From contig JAAVVG010000029.1 in NCBI GenBank assembly GCA_012976225.1, positions 124,001-188,000 of the forward strand: DNA of 64,000 nucleotides. Reading direction: 5' to 3'. How positions within the stretch are numbered: the stretch's first letter is position 1; the number at the start of each line of letters is the position of its first letter. Positions 33,386-44,400 of the stretch are shown here, in pieces. The DNA comes from Golubevia sp. BC0850 (lineage: Eukaryota; Basidiomycota; Exobasidiomycetes; Golubeviales; Golubeviaceae). The notes below the pieces were generated by a model that was not told the DNA's origin, did not search any database, and worked only from the letters and a program-made list of their open reading frames with translations. The translations under genes and the position numbers were made by a program.

Positions 33386-35202
33386 ATGGCAAGTTTGATT
33401 GTAGATTTACCTGTTGGAACTCAATTTTACTTTTCAGGTTGTCAAGTCATCGTTGGTCCAAAGTTTAAAGGAATCAAATCCATTCCTCAAGGTTATCACT
33501 TACTTTCTCATTCAGACAATCTTGATTCCTCTTCAACACCTTCAACAACCTCAGAAGCCAATCCAATTCAAGGAATAAGATCTGGAATCATCAGATACTT
33601 TGAAAAAGATCAAGTAGTCCTCAGAAAATGGGAGCAATCCATACAACTAATTCAACCAATCACCAATAATTCTGAAATTCATTCTTTCAACTCAGAGCAA
33701 CTTCAATCTCACCTTCCATTTTTAGCTCCATATCCAATTCAAGATCCAACTCATTCCACAGAAGGCTCTTTCAAGCTCGATCCAATCAAGAATTGGTCAA
33801 ACGCTACCGCATCTCTCAACTCTCTAGGATCAAAACATAGTCGGAAGCTACTCTCTAGAATTTTAGGCTCTGCATCAAAGGAAACAGGTTTCGATCTTTC
33901 TTCAGGAGATGGAAGGTTCGATTCTTTGAGCGAGATTTGGGCTCCAGAAGAGTTTATGGAAGTAGAAGCCAAAGAAAAGGAACGAGAAGACGAAGCTGAA
34001 GCTGCGAACAATGTTCCGAAGCTGGATCCTCAAGGTAGGCCTTATTGGGGAGTTGCGAGACCTCAAAGTGAATTATCCTCAAATGGGACCCATTCGGAAA
34101 GGGCAGAAATTGAAGATGGAAGACCTGTTGGATCCTTGAGGTTTACGGACTTCGATTTGAAAAGGTCTTGGCCTAAGGAATGTACTGGAGAAGAAAGGAC
34201 AAGATGGTCTGTAGACAAGAGTTGGCTGCTTCAAAATGTAATGGAAAGGTCAGGAGGTGAGTCAAGATGGAAGAGCTGCTGAATCCCTCGACAAGGAGAT
34301 TTCTTCCTGAGATCTCATCCAGCTGTCTTCTCCGTTTCTAAATCCCCTATTCAGGTCCTTCATATCTTCTAGCAGAAATGGAACTAGCTTTCCTAATCTT
34401 CATCTCGTGTCACAACCCTAACGTTCTGGATCACTTCAACTCTCTGATCTTTTTATTCTCTCAATCTGCTGAGATCATGGGTTCACCTTCAAGTTTCAAA
34501 CTTCATCCAGCTGCATTGGCTTCAATCCTGGACTCAAATTCAAGTCTTGATTCATTTACAGCCGATTCAAGTTCCGAAGAGACCCACATTCGAGTCACTC
34601 CATCCCTTCACGCCTCATTCATGAGAGTTTTAACCTCTCTTTTCAATCTACTGCCTTCCGATTTCTGGTCGTCTCAAAACCTGGACCCTGAAACTTCAAA
34701 AATTGAAAGGAAAATCAAGACAGAACTAACTGGCGTCAGAAGGAATATTGGAAGTGCTTTAAGTCTCAAAGCTTCAAGAGATAGGAATTTCAATCAAGAA
34801 GTTGAAGAAGATGACACTCTCACTTCTGCAGTTCAAAGGAGATCTAAGAACAAATCGAGAGGGAATCAAGAGACGATGCCAAACATAAAATCAAACATCT
34901 CTGAAGGCAAGGAAGATCTACTTTCACAAGAATTGACTTCCCTGATACCGGCTTGGAGATCTCTCTCTCATCTTTGCTCCTCTAGATTTGGATGGAATTT
35001 AGATCAAAAGTTAGATGAAGAGGTGGAAGCGAAGGAAGAGAGTAGTGTGATCAGAGCTCGTGGAAGGAGGGATGAAGGAGATGAAGGGATGGAAGAGGTT
35101 GGGAGAGATGAATCTGAAGAGGATGAATCTGAAGAGGATGAATCTGAAGAGGATCTACCTGTTATCGTTGATTTAGATGAGGAAAGAAGGGGTTGGCTTT
35201 GA
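33386..35202 (+). CDS. AAR2: splicing factor AAR2 (A1 cistron-splicing factor)
   Basis: Two exons (33386-34256, 34355-35202) encode 572 residues. The N-terminal domain is recognisable: MASLIVDLPVGTQFYFSGCQVIVGPKFKGIKSIPQGYHLLSHSD and GIRSGIIRYFEKDQVVLRKWE. The second domain has YLLAEMELAFLIFISCHNPNVLDHFNSLIFLFSQS, the conserved helical segment of AAR2. AAR2 holds Prp8 in the cytoplasm during U5 snRNP assembly and is exchanged for Brr2. The C-terminal third is longer and more acidic than in yeast, ending with a perfect 15-bp triple repeat encoding DESEE units (35107-35154). Confidence 0.9.
35107..35154 (+). repeat. 15-bp tandem repeat, three copies, in AAR2
   Basis: Three consecutive copies of GATGAATCTGAAGAG, coding an acidic DESEE repeat. 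Confidence 0.9.
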
Positions 35203-35326
35203 AATAAAAATTTCGTTAGGTGAAGTCGTTCGACTTTCGGGCAGTGTTTTCAAGGGGCTTGAACCGAAATAGCTCTCTCGCGTTCTCCAAGTTCTACTCC
35301 TCTCCCAAAACACAACACAACTAAAA

Positions 35327-37296
35327 ATGCCTGAAGACTTCGAAAACGTTCCAGCTGAACAGAAACAAGGATGGGGACAGGTAAGTTTCGGATTCAAATG
35401 GGAAAGCTCAAGTCTGGTAGCATCTAAAGGAGAAGGATGGAGGGGTGATTGCTAGTTACCTCTGATTGAGCTTCAAGGACAACCGAACGCTGCCATTAGA
35501 CAAAGCAGCTGAACCCAACGAGCAGCTAAACTGCATTTCAGCTATTCATACTTCCCATCATGCTGATCTCCCGTTCTTCTTATTTGTTCTGGTTGTACAA
35601 CAGTTCCTCAAGAGCTTAGCTACTTTCAGTGGTGACCTCAGCTCAATGACTGCTCCCTCCTTCATCCTGTCTCCTGTTTCTTTGACTGAATACCCTTCTT
35701 AGTGAGTTTGGAGTTCAATTTCACCTTTCAGTGAAGCAGACAGTTGCGACCTGGCAATGATTTGTGATCCAGTAGCTCCCCTCTCCTTCAATCTCCCACT
35801 TACCGAAAGCGTCTCTGTCTCCCTCTTCTCTCCTCCCGCAATTGCCTTACACTCTATCGGATGTCTTTTGGAAACATATGAAAATCTATTAGCTGGGGAG
35901 AACATCCAGAGCTATTCTCTGCTTGTGCTGAAGGAGCTGATGACATCGAGCGCATGCTTAGTGTCCTACGTTGGTTCATTGGTACTTTGAAACCTCAGTA
36001 CATGGCGAGGAATGAAAAGATGGGAATGGAGAAGAAGGTGAGTCTACATTTGCTATTTAGCATCAGGCAGGTCGGGAATAGGGTGGTGGGGAGCTGCTTT
36101 GCTGCGTGGGTTTGATAGGATCAGAACAGAACGTTCGCTTCCTCGACAGCTAGCTGTCCCAGCACTCTGAGTGCCGCTTTAATAGAAGATCTCATAACTT
36201 TCACGATATTCTTCTCATTGGGACTGGATCTTTGCTCGTCCAAATTCTATTAACTATCGCTCTCTCCTCCCCATCTAATCTCCACAGCCCCTCAACCCTA
36301 TCCTCGGAGAGCTCTTCATGGGATCTTGGCCTGATCAAGAAAGTAGAGGAGAGACTAAACTTGTAGCTGAGCAAGGTGAGCGTTCATTGCGTTCATTTGG
36401 AAATCTGATTCTCCTTGTCTTTCACTAATCGGCTACCTCTTTCTCCTGTCGTAGTTTCTCATCACCCTCCCATCACCGCTTACAATCTCACTAACGAGAA
36501 GGCTGGAATCAATCTGGAGGGACACTCCGCTCAGAAGACTTCCTTCTCTGGACGTACTATCCAAGTCAAGCAATTAGGACACGCAGTTTTAAGAGTAGCA
36601 AAGAAGGGAGGAGGAGAAGACCTCTATCTAATCACCTTACCACATTTAGTCATCGAAGGATTATGGTATGGATCTCCTTACGTTGAACTTTCGGGTACTT
36701 CTTACATTTCATCTTCTACCGGATATCTAGCTACTATCAACTATCTTGGAAAGGGTTATTTCTCCGGAAAAGCTCATTCCTACAAAGCAACTGTTTCTCC
36801 TTCTTCTCAACCCACTCATCCTCTTTATGAAGTTGAAGGACAATGGAGTGGATCTTCAAAGTTCAAGGGTAAAGGTCCAAAGGGAAAAGATGATCTCTTT
36901 TGGGATGCTAGTAATGCTAAGGAAGAGTTGAAAGTCGAACCTGTCGAAAATCAAGGAGAGATGGAAAGTAGAAAGGTTTGGCAAAAAGTTGCTGATGGGA
37001 TCAGAAGCGGAAATTATGAATCTGCTAGTAAGGAGAAATCTTTGATTGAGAACGCTCAAAGACAGAAGAGGAAAGATGAAGAGGCTAGTAAAACTCCTCA
37101 TCAGTTGGAAATGTTCGTTCATGTGGAAGAGGATAAGGAGTGTGAGTGTTAGATTCTCTGGTAGTGAATGATGGAAAAGTTTCCATATCTGACTTGCTCT
37201 CTCCTTCACTCTTTCCCAGACGAGCAACTCATGAAGAACTTCAGTGGGAAACCTGAGAAGGAAGACGCTTTCCGCCGAAAGCCTAGAGTTCATTAG
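35327..37296 (+). CDS. oxysterol-binding protein, KES1/OSH4 type
   Basis: Starts MPEDFENVPAEQKQGWGQ; the next exons give FLKSLATFSGDLSSMTAPSFILSPVSLTEYPS (lipid lid and first ORD segment), [61 protein letters not shown], and the family signature EQVSHHPPITAY, split by an intron. It ends EQLMKNFSGKPEKEDAFRRKPRVH with TAG at 37294-37296. It contains only the lipid-binding ORD, without PH or ankyrin domains, as in yeast Kes1. Such proteins exchange sterol and PI4P between membranes. At least six exons. The last intron lies just before YEQLMKNF. Confidence 0.93.
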
Positions 37297-38023
37297 AGAT
37301 CACATTGGAATGGAAGTCATTTCGGTCAGATTCGTCGTTATCTAGAGTCATATCTCATTTGCTGTGATTTCTGAGCTTTTTGTCCTCCCATCTCCTACCC
37401 CTCTCCATTCCATCTTCTCCTCACGCATTTTCTTCCATCTGTGTATGTAATTGTTCACTAAATGATTCGCCGAGTCGTCTTTCTCTCTTTTTCTTTGCCT
37501 CCAAATGAGATGAGGACAAAAGAAGCCCCCTTCCCTTTTATCTCCTTCCCCTCCCAATTCGGAACCACCCCCTTCCTTGCTACTGGAATTCCTTTCAAGG
37601 TTTCAATCCTCGAAACGCGGAAATAATCGTAGAAAGAGTTTAGAGGCTAGAACAAGGCGGTGGAAGGTCGGTAATCTCTTGTGCTGTCAGATCTTGAGAT
37701 CTCGTCATCTCGAAGATGCTGACCCTCTTCTTGAACGGGTTTTCATTTGTTTGGATCGTTGTTTCACGTGTTTTCCGAAACCGGGCAAAGGGAAATCGAG
37801 GAACGATGGCCCCTGTTTTTTTCAAAAATCTTCCGTCCATGGAGAAATCAGAATTTCTGCGCTCGAAGAAAAAATTTCAAAGATCGGCACACCCCCTCTT
37901 CCGCGCCGATTTCTTGAACAAGGGCTCCTTCTCTCATTGATCTGATGTTTTTGTCGGATTCATAAAAGTAGGGCCACAATTCACGAAAGGTCCCTGAGAT
38001 GGGGTTCTTTTGGAGGGTGAAGG
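37297..38023. other. intergenic, 0.73 kb
   Basis: 3' flank of the OSBP gene and distal promoter of the small secreted protein gene. Frames at 37577-37945 overlap on both strands and carry no recognisable domain. Confidence 0.55.
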
Positions 38024-38030
38024 TATAAAA
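38024..38030 (+). promoter_or_regulatory. TATA box of the small secreted protein gene
   Basis: TATAAAA, 113 bp upstream of the ATG at 38137, followed by a pyrimidine-rich leader. Confidence 0.8.
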
Positions 38031-38136
38031 GGAGGTTTGAATTGGGTAGACTCTCTTCCCTCCCCTATTAACTCACAAACCTCGACTTCTCAAGCCTAAC
38101 TTTCTTTTCACAAACCTCAAATTACAATCCTTCAAG

Positions 38137-38744
38137 ATGCAATTCTCTACTATCCTTTCTTTCGCCATCGCCGCCGCCACCCTCGCTGTTGCCGCCCCAG
38201 TTGAGAAGCGTGAATACCCAATTCACCACGCATCCGCCACCTACTTCTACCAAAGTGAGTTAATTTTACTTCTCAAGTGCCAGCCTGGAAATCCAGGAAA
38301 TGTCGACCGCGGAAGAGCGACACGTCCATCCCAGGTTTCTTCTTCAGACTTTGCCACCTCGCCAACCTACCTCCATCTCCTCCTTCTTGCTTTTACTCTC
38401 ACTTGTTAGATGGGAACCCAGGATCCTGTGGAAACTGGAACTCTGACAGCACCCCACTCGTCGCCGTCAGCTCCCAACGTCACGATTCTTCCAACTGCGG
38501 TAAATGGTTAGAGATCTCTCACAACGGAAACACCGTCAATGCCATCATCGCCGACGAGGTAAGTAGTTGAAATTGAAACTCAGTTTTAGGTCCTGTTCAT
38601 TCAGCTAATTTTCTTTGCCTCGCCTCATCCTCCTTGCAGTGTCCAACCTGTGACTACTACGACTTGGACCTCTCTGTCGGTGCTTTCCAGGCTTTGGGAG
38701 ACCTTTCCACTGGTGTCTTAGACATCACTTGGAAGATGACCTAA
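38137..38744 (+). CDS. small secreted RlpA-like double-psi beta-barrel protein
   Basis: Three exons (38137-38254, 38410-38558, 38640-38744) give 123 residues. MQFSTILSFAIAAATLAVAAP is a signal peptide, followed by VEKRE, a likely Kex2 site. The mature part is one DPBB domain: ATYFYQNGNPGSCGNWNSDSTPLVAVSSQ, CGKWLEISHNGNTVNAIIADECPTCDYYDLDLSVGAFQALGDLSTGVLDITWKM. Four Cys are in positions able to form two disulfides, and the barrel Asp residues of expansin/RlpA folds are present. There is no cellulose-binding domain. Similar fungal proteins are secreted and some act as protease inhibitors or effectors; the role here is open. The exon borders fall on the barrel strands. Confidence 0.88.
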
Positions 38745-39281
38745 GTCAGAATCTTTCGAATCCTAAGCCTAATCTCTTAAACACTGAAACAACCCATCTA
38801 TCTCTAAGCCTTCCTTCAAACAAAACTAGACGATCTTAGGAATTCGGACTCCCCTTCCACTACTCTTCTTCGCTTTCTTTGGACTTCCAGTCTCTCTTTC
38901 ACTTTGTAGCTCTACTCTCTTTTCCCGTTTTCGGCTCCGTACCAAGGTTCTCTCTTACCTTCTGGATTGAGTTCGACACTCTCCCCTCACTGTATTACTA
39001 CCTTACTAGCACCATCTATAGACACAATGCATACTTTTCTTTTCTCTGTTTTGAATGACTAGCTTCTGGTCTGCTGAACTCGTCTGAACTGCGTTTGGGA
39101 GCTTCTTGGCTCAGGATCGGAGAAGCTGGTGGCGACAAACAAGCCCTTCGTATACCCGCCATCGAGACGAGACAGGGGACGCCGCCACTCTTATTCTTGA
39201 TGTTCCAAAATGGAACTTGAAAAAGTCGATTGCGTCACTTTGTGAATTCTACCAGACGTACATTCGTTCCATTTGCCCACT
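38745..39281. other. convergent intergenic, 0.54 kb
   Basis: 3' flanks of the secreted protein gene (plus) and the PGAP4-like gene (minus). No gene, RNA or repeat is recognised. Confidence 0.6.
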
Positions 39282-40856
39282 TCACCAATTTTCCCTTTCC
39301 CATTCTCTCTCAAATCCGAAACCCCAAACTCTGCTCTTTCTCCGAAATCCCTTCTGAGTTCGACTTGAAGAATCACCAATGTGTTGAGCTAACATTGGCC
39401 TTATGGCTAAAATCTCTCCTCCTTTGAACGCCGAATCCCCAGTCTGCTCTTTCACTTTTCCATCTGCATTTCGAATTCCACTTCCTCCCAAGGCCCACTC
39501 GACTGCCAATAAATCCTTTGGTTTACGTTTGAAGTTTTCTTCTCTCTCTAGATAGTCTATTAAATTTGGAACATAGGAATTTTTGAAAAGTAGCGCTTGA
39601 GTGCAACAGCCTCGCGAGGGCATCGAGGAGAGACCGATCGGAACGGAGAGTGGAGGAAAATTGTTTCTTCCTGATAATATGAAGATTAGAAGGTATGGGA
39701 CAGATAAAAGAGAGAGAAATAGTGTCTGGAAGACGCTCAAAGAAGGGTTCGATTCGACATTTCTGGAAGTCTGTTCTTTTCGATCTTTGAGATCTGATGA
39801 AGCACTTGATGTCTTGACCCCCACTTTTGAATTTACTGCAAAACTACCGTCAGATCCTTTGAGGAGTAAAATTGAGGAGAAAATAACCAGAACAGTTGAG
39901 AGGCAACCAAAGACGATTTGTCTAGCCTCTTCAATCTCCCAGCCAAAGTACTTCTCTGCGAAGAATAATCTGATAAATACCCAAGGTCGATGATTTTCCG
40001 TTGCGCTAAATTTCCGGACTATCCGATTCAGGCTTTTCATTCTAATAAGACCGCCTAGTAAACCTTCTCCATCATTCTCCCTTCTGTCAGCTTCTTGTAC
40101 GTAGTCCTTCAAGATCCCTAACCAATTCCTCTTGAGAACGACATCGTCTTCTAAGATTAAACAGTACTTTGATGATGATGATTCTAAACAAGAGCTCAAA
40201 GTGGTAGTATAATCCAACGACTCTTTCTGGTGCCATGGAGAAGTTTTGTCTCCTTTAGAATTTGACGATCCTCTTTGTAACTTCTTCATTAGTTCATCCG
40301 GTAGAGATCTAACCTTGATTTTCTCCGTCTGCTCCTTTCCTTCTACCGTCTTTATGTCGTCTCGTCTTGAGCCCATCATTTTCGCAGAATCTCTTCTGAC
40401 CCAGACCTCGTCGTTCAACTCCCAAAGCCAATCCTTTTCGTAGAACGGATGACTGCTCGGATCCAGATCTGCGATAAAAGTAGTCAAATGAAGTTGATCC
40501 CTTTCTTCCTTTGATAGCTCTCGTAGGATTGAGCCAATGCAAGCGTCTAGATATTGAATACCGTTTGCTCGATTAACTGAAACGATTGCGACTTGAAGCC
40601 ATGGCTCAGCCTTTGAGGCTGTCGATCTCTTTAGTTGAGGATAAGCTTGGTAGTCACGGATGACTTCTGAGGCTTTTGAAACGACATGATCTGAATGAGG
40701 AGAGAGATAGGCGTCTTCGTCGGCTTGGAAGAAGTAAGGCGAAGCTGGATTGTGAACGTTGAGGTGTTGAGATAGAAGATAGATCGGAGCCAATGGAAGT
40801 AGAAGATAGAATGACAGTCGAAGCAGAGCCCAGAGAGGAAGAGAAGGAGATCCCAT
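39282..40856 (-). CDS. PGAP4-like glycosyltransferase with internal membrane hairpin
   Basis: One uninterrupted exon, 524 residues. An N-terminal helix (LLRLSFYLLLPLAPIYLLS) acts as signal anchor. The GT-A part has WLQVAIVSVNRANGIQYLDACIGSIL, FIADLDPSSHPFY and CLILEDDVVLKRNW, with EDD as the DXD-like metal site. Two further hydrophobic segments (IVFGCLSTVLVIFSSILLL and LFLSLLSVPYLLIFIL) lie inside the catalytic domain, and the C-terminus carries RPMLAQHIGDSSS. A GT-A fold split by a tandem membrane hairpin and ending in a QHIG motif is the layout of PGAP4/TMEM246, the Golgi enzyme that adds GalNAc to GPI glycans in mammals. The fungal donor and acceptor are not known. Confidence 0.78.
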   Translation of the reverse strand: MGSPSLPLWALLRLSFYLLLPLAPIYLLSQHLNVHNPASPYFFQADEDAYLSPHSDHVVSKASEVIRDYQAYPQLKRSTASKAEPWLQVAIVSVNRANGIQYLDACIGSILRELSKEERDQLHLTTFIADLDPSSHPFYEKDWLWELNDEVWVRRDSAKMMGSRRDDIKTVEGKEQTEKIKVRSLPDELMKKLQRGSSNSKGDKTSPWHQKESLDYTTTLSSCLESSSSKYCLILEDDVVLKRNWLGILKDYVQEADRRENDGEGLLGGLIRMKSLNRIVRKFSATENHRPWVFIRLFFAEKYFGWEIEEARQIVFGCLSTVLVIFSSILLLKGSDGSFAVNSKVGVKTSSASSDLKDRKEQTSRNVESNPSLSVFQTLFLSLLSVPYLLIFILSGRNNFPPLSVPIGLSSMPSRGCCTQALLFKNSYVPNLIDYLEREENFKRKPKDLLAVEWALGGSGIRNADGKVKEQTGDSAFKGGEILAIRPMLAQHIGDSSSRTQKGFRRKSRVWGFGFEREWERENW

Positions 40857-41481
40857 TCTTGCATGAATGGTTCGGAACTTGGAAGGGAAGATGCGAGAGA
40901 AGGATTGAAGATCCTGTCTCTTTCTGCAGTCCTCTCTGATCCTCCATAGTCAAAACAGAAAAGGCAACGGGAAAGATCCAGAAGACCTAAAGAGGTGAAA
41001 GCCAAAGACAACACAAACGAGAGAGCAACCCATGCAGAAAATGATCGAGGGAAGAGCTTTTTTTCTGAATTGTGAGAGAGGACAAGAGATGGAGCGGCGA
41101 GGAATCATGAAGAAGTTACAGAAAGACTCGATAAATGGATAGGAAAAGAGGAGAGCCTATAAAAGGATGAGACAAAGGAGAATGTTTGAACTTTTGAGAC
41201 ACGAAGGAAGGGCGAAAGACTGAAATATGGAGCGAGTGAACTTGAATCATTGCATGCATCTGAAGAAAAGCAAAGAAATAGGTTGAGGGAGAACAAGAAA
41301 AGAATGAACACTAACGGAGGATGGGATAGAGGGGGGGGGAGCATAATATGAGATGAGGGGTAGAGTAGAGGAAGGGTATAGTCAATCTCGAAGCAAGTTG
41401 ATAAACGTTAGACTGGAGGTCGTTCGGAAAGCGGAAGATTCTTTTTGTGTGTGTTGTAGATGGTGGTTTGATGGACCGAGG
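40857..41481. other. intergenic, 0.6 kb
   Basis: Promoter of the PGAP4-like gene and 3' flank of the LisH regulator. It holds a plus-strand TATAAAA at 41159-41165 with no plus-strand gene after it, and a G9 tract at 41331-41339. Confidence 0.55.
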
Positions 41482-44400
41482 CTAGTTGTTAGAGCCCATG
41501 AAGTCTCCCCATGGCTCGTTCGGGAAGCTAGCGTTTCCGTTCGGAGCACCACCTTCAAAGTCGAAGTCGAACAGGTCATTCATACCCATACCATTGAGCA
41601 TGCTTCCAAACTCTTCCAGATTCTGAGGAGGATTTGAGCTTGAGTTCTGCTGCTGGAAGAGAGAAGTGGGAGAGGAGGTGGGTAAGGTCAGAAAAGATTG
41701 AGAAAAGTCGACTCGGAATCAGGTGCATCAATACTCACGTCGAATCCAGATATCGCATCGAAGTCCATCATCAACTGGCCCTGTTGATTCTGCTGCGAAG
41801 CGTTGTTCTGAGCCTGAGCGTGTCCAGAGTCGGAACCGGCCATGACATTAGAAGCGGCATCTCCTTTACCATTGTTGGGCGTCTGAGAAGCATCTCTACC
41901 TGGCGTAGGGATACTCGAGCTAGCAGGAGTGTTGGCTTGTTGGACTGGAGTCGAGCCAGCTGGAGGAGCTCCACCAGCTGAAGTAGAACCTCCTGGAGTT
42001 CCATTAGCAGAGGCTGCGCTCATTACTGGAGTCTTCTGGACCTTCGAGTTCTTCCTCTGGCGAGTCTCCTTCTTCTTTGGCTTCTCAGCGGCGGCTTTGG
42101 AAGCGTTGGAGGCGGCCGAAGGAGAGGGAGCTTGAGGTTGATTTGAGTTCGGCGGCGGCTGGCTCTGTTGATTCTGCATCTGACCTTGTTGAGGTTGTGG
42201 ACCGGAAGGACCTCTCTGACCTCGCATGTTTGGACTTGAGACGTTCTGAGGAAGAGGAGGGCCCATACCACCAGTAGCGTTCGGATTGTTGTTCTGCTGA
42301 GAAGGGTTGGTAGAAGCGGAGCCAGATCGTTGCATGATTGGGCGTTGAGGTTGAGGTTGAGCGAATTGGTGCTGTTGCTGTTGCTGTTGTTGCATGGCTT
42401 CGTCTCTCATCTGCTGCTGATTGGAAAGGCCATGGAATTGTTGCATCGCTCTGATCCGCTGAGCGTCGATCTGAGAAGCGGTAGCGCTGTAGTCCATAGA
42501 TCGGTTTGGATCTTGATGATGCATTCCCATTTGAGGATGCTGACTCATTCCTTCTCCTTGAGGAGTAGGTGGACCTCGAGGTGGTTGCCCATTTCCATTC
42601 TGCGTTCCTCCTCCAGGTCCCATCATGCTCGTCATCAAGCCTGGATCGCTAGTAGCCATCGCCGGAGTCATTCGACTGTTAGCAGCAGCTTGAGCGGCTC
42701 TCTGCTGAGGCGTTAGCATCTGACCAGGTCCTTGATTCTGAGAGTAAGGACTACCTCGCTGTTGAGGGGGAGGCGGAGCTCCTTGACCTGGACCTCCTCC
42801 TCCTGTCGATCCTCGATGAGCCATTTGAGACTGCTGTATCTGTTGACGTTGCTGCTGCTGCTGCTGTTGTGGCGGCTGCTGAGGTTGGGCTTTGAGAAGC
42901 AACAAAAGTTGATGAGCTCTGGATTGAAGTTGAACGGCGGCAGCGTGAAGCTGCGAGTACTGAGGAGACCCTACTGGATGTGTGTCTCTCTTGGCGAACT
43001 CGTTCCTCATCTGCTGACCCATCTCGTTCCACTGAGTGAGAACTACTTGCTGCTGTTTCATCGTCAACAGAGGGTGACCTCCATCGGGAGTGAGAGGTTG
43101 CCCAGGAGCCAGCTGCTGCTGTCCAGGAGGACGTTGAATAGTAGAAGTAGGAGTCGAGAATCCTGGCTGGTGACCTGGAGTTCCTCCTCCTGGCGTTCCT
43201 GGTTGCGGTCCTTGGGCTCCTGCCCTTCCTCCATCGGGTCCAGCAGAGGGTGGACGACCTCCAAGCGGCTGTTGAGACATGGCAGGAGATCCGGGTAGAC
43301 CTTGCATCAAGTGAGGAGGTCTTACTTGAGGTCCGGCTCCACCCTGCTGCTGCAGCTGTCGTTGAGCAGCCGCTTGAGCTGCTTGTTGCTGCTGTTGTTG
43401 TTGAGCGCGAGCTTGAGCTTCGAACTGACCCGGCTGACCTCTCATGCTGGCTGCCAACTGCTGCTGCTGCTGTTGTTGTTGCTGTTGAGATTGCTGACCT
43501 TGTTGTTGAGCTTGAGTAGGGATGGCGAAAACGTTGATGAGATTGACTCGGTCGGCGTGGCTCATCGTCTTGAGCTGTTCCAGAGAGATTCCACCACGCT
43601 GAGCTGCAGCGACTAGCAAGTTCTGCTGCTCTGTGGGAGTCATCTGAGCGAGGTTTCGAGTAGCTTGTTGGGCTTGAGGTGGCTGTCCGGCGAAGGAGGA
43701 AGACCTGGAATGATCCAGTCCAGCTGCAAAGCTTGGGTTCGTACCTACGACGACTGGAGGGAATCTTCCGTTGGCACTAGAGAGATCTACAGAAGGACTA
43801 TGCTCCATAGACATCTGCTCTCGCCGCCTGTTTGCTTCCACCAGTCTCTGGGCGTGCCTCTGCTCTTGATGTTCGAAGTAGGTACTGGCCTCCACGCTCC
43901 CACGTCCAGTCCTTGCTGCGAATACGTCCCAAAAGATAGCCCAGTACCTAAGAATGAGAGGAAGAAGAAGCCAAAGAAGGGACAGGTTAGCTCAAGCGCC
44001 GATCGAAAGAGAAGAGAGGAGAGCTTGCTCGTCGAATCACTCACTCGAATAGTAGACCTTGTGGAGTCTTGAGGGGAACGTCAGGAGGTTCAGGTTGACC
44101 TGCTTCGTTTGTCATTCCAGCTTCACTCATCAGCGCTCTTGCTGCACTTTGAAATCCGCGTCGTACGAGGTAGTCCCAGACGTAGACGTCCAACCTGCGA
44201 GGAGGGAGGAGAGGAGGAGCAAAGCAAGATGAGATTCGGTGATTTCCAAAGCAGACTGAACGCTACTGATGACTATCAACTATGATATGATTTCAGTCTC
44301 TTCATTGGATGAGAGCTGAAGAGAGGTAGTCGAGCTTGCTTTCATTGCAAGTCAAGTTCTAGCTCGCTCGATCTCCAAGTCGAACTTCCCACCAATCCAC

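Noticed and set aside
41159-41165. Plus-strand TATAAAA
   Set aside because: No plus-strand gene follows within a reasonable distance; the downstream sequence is the 3' flank and coding antisense of the LisH regulator.
42732-43298. 188-codon and other plus-strand frames opposite the LisH regulator
   Set aside because: Antisense of Gln/Pro/Gly-rich repeats; Leu/Ser-rich output is the expected complement of CAG tracts.
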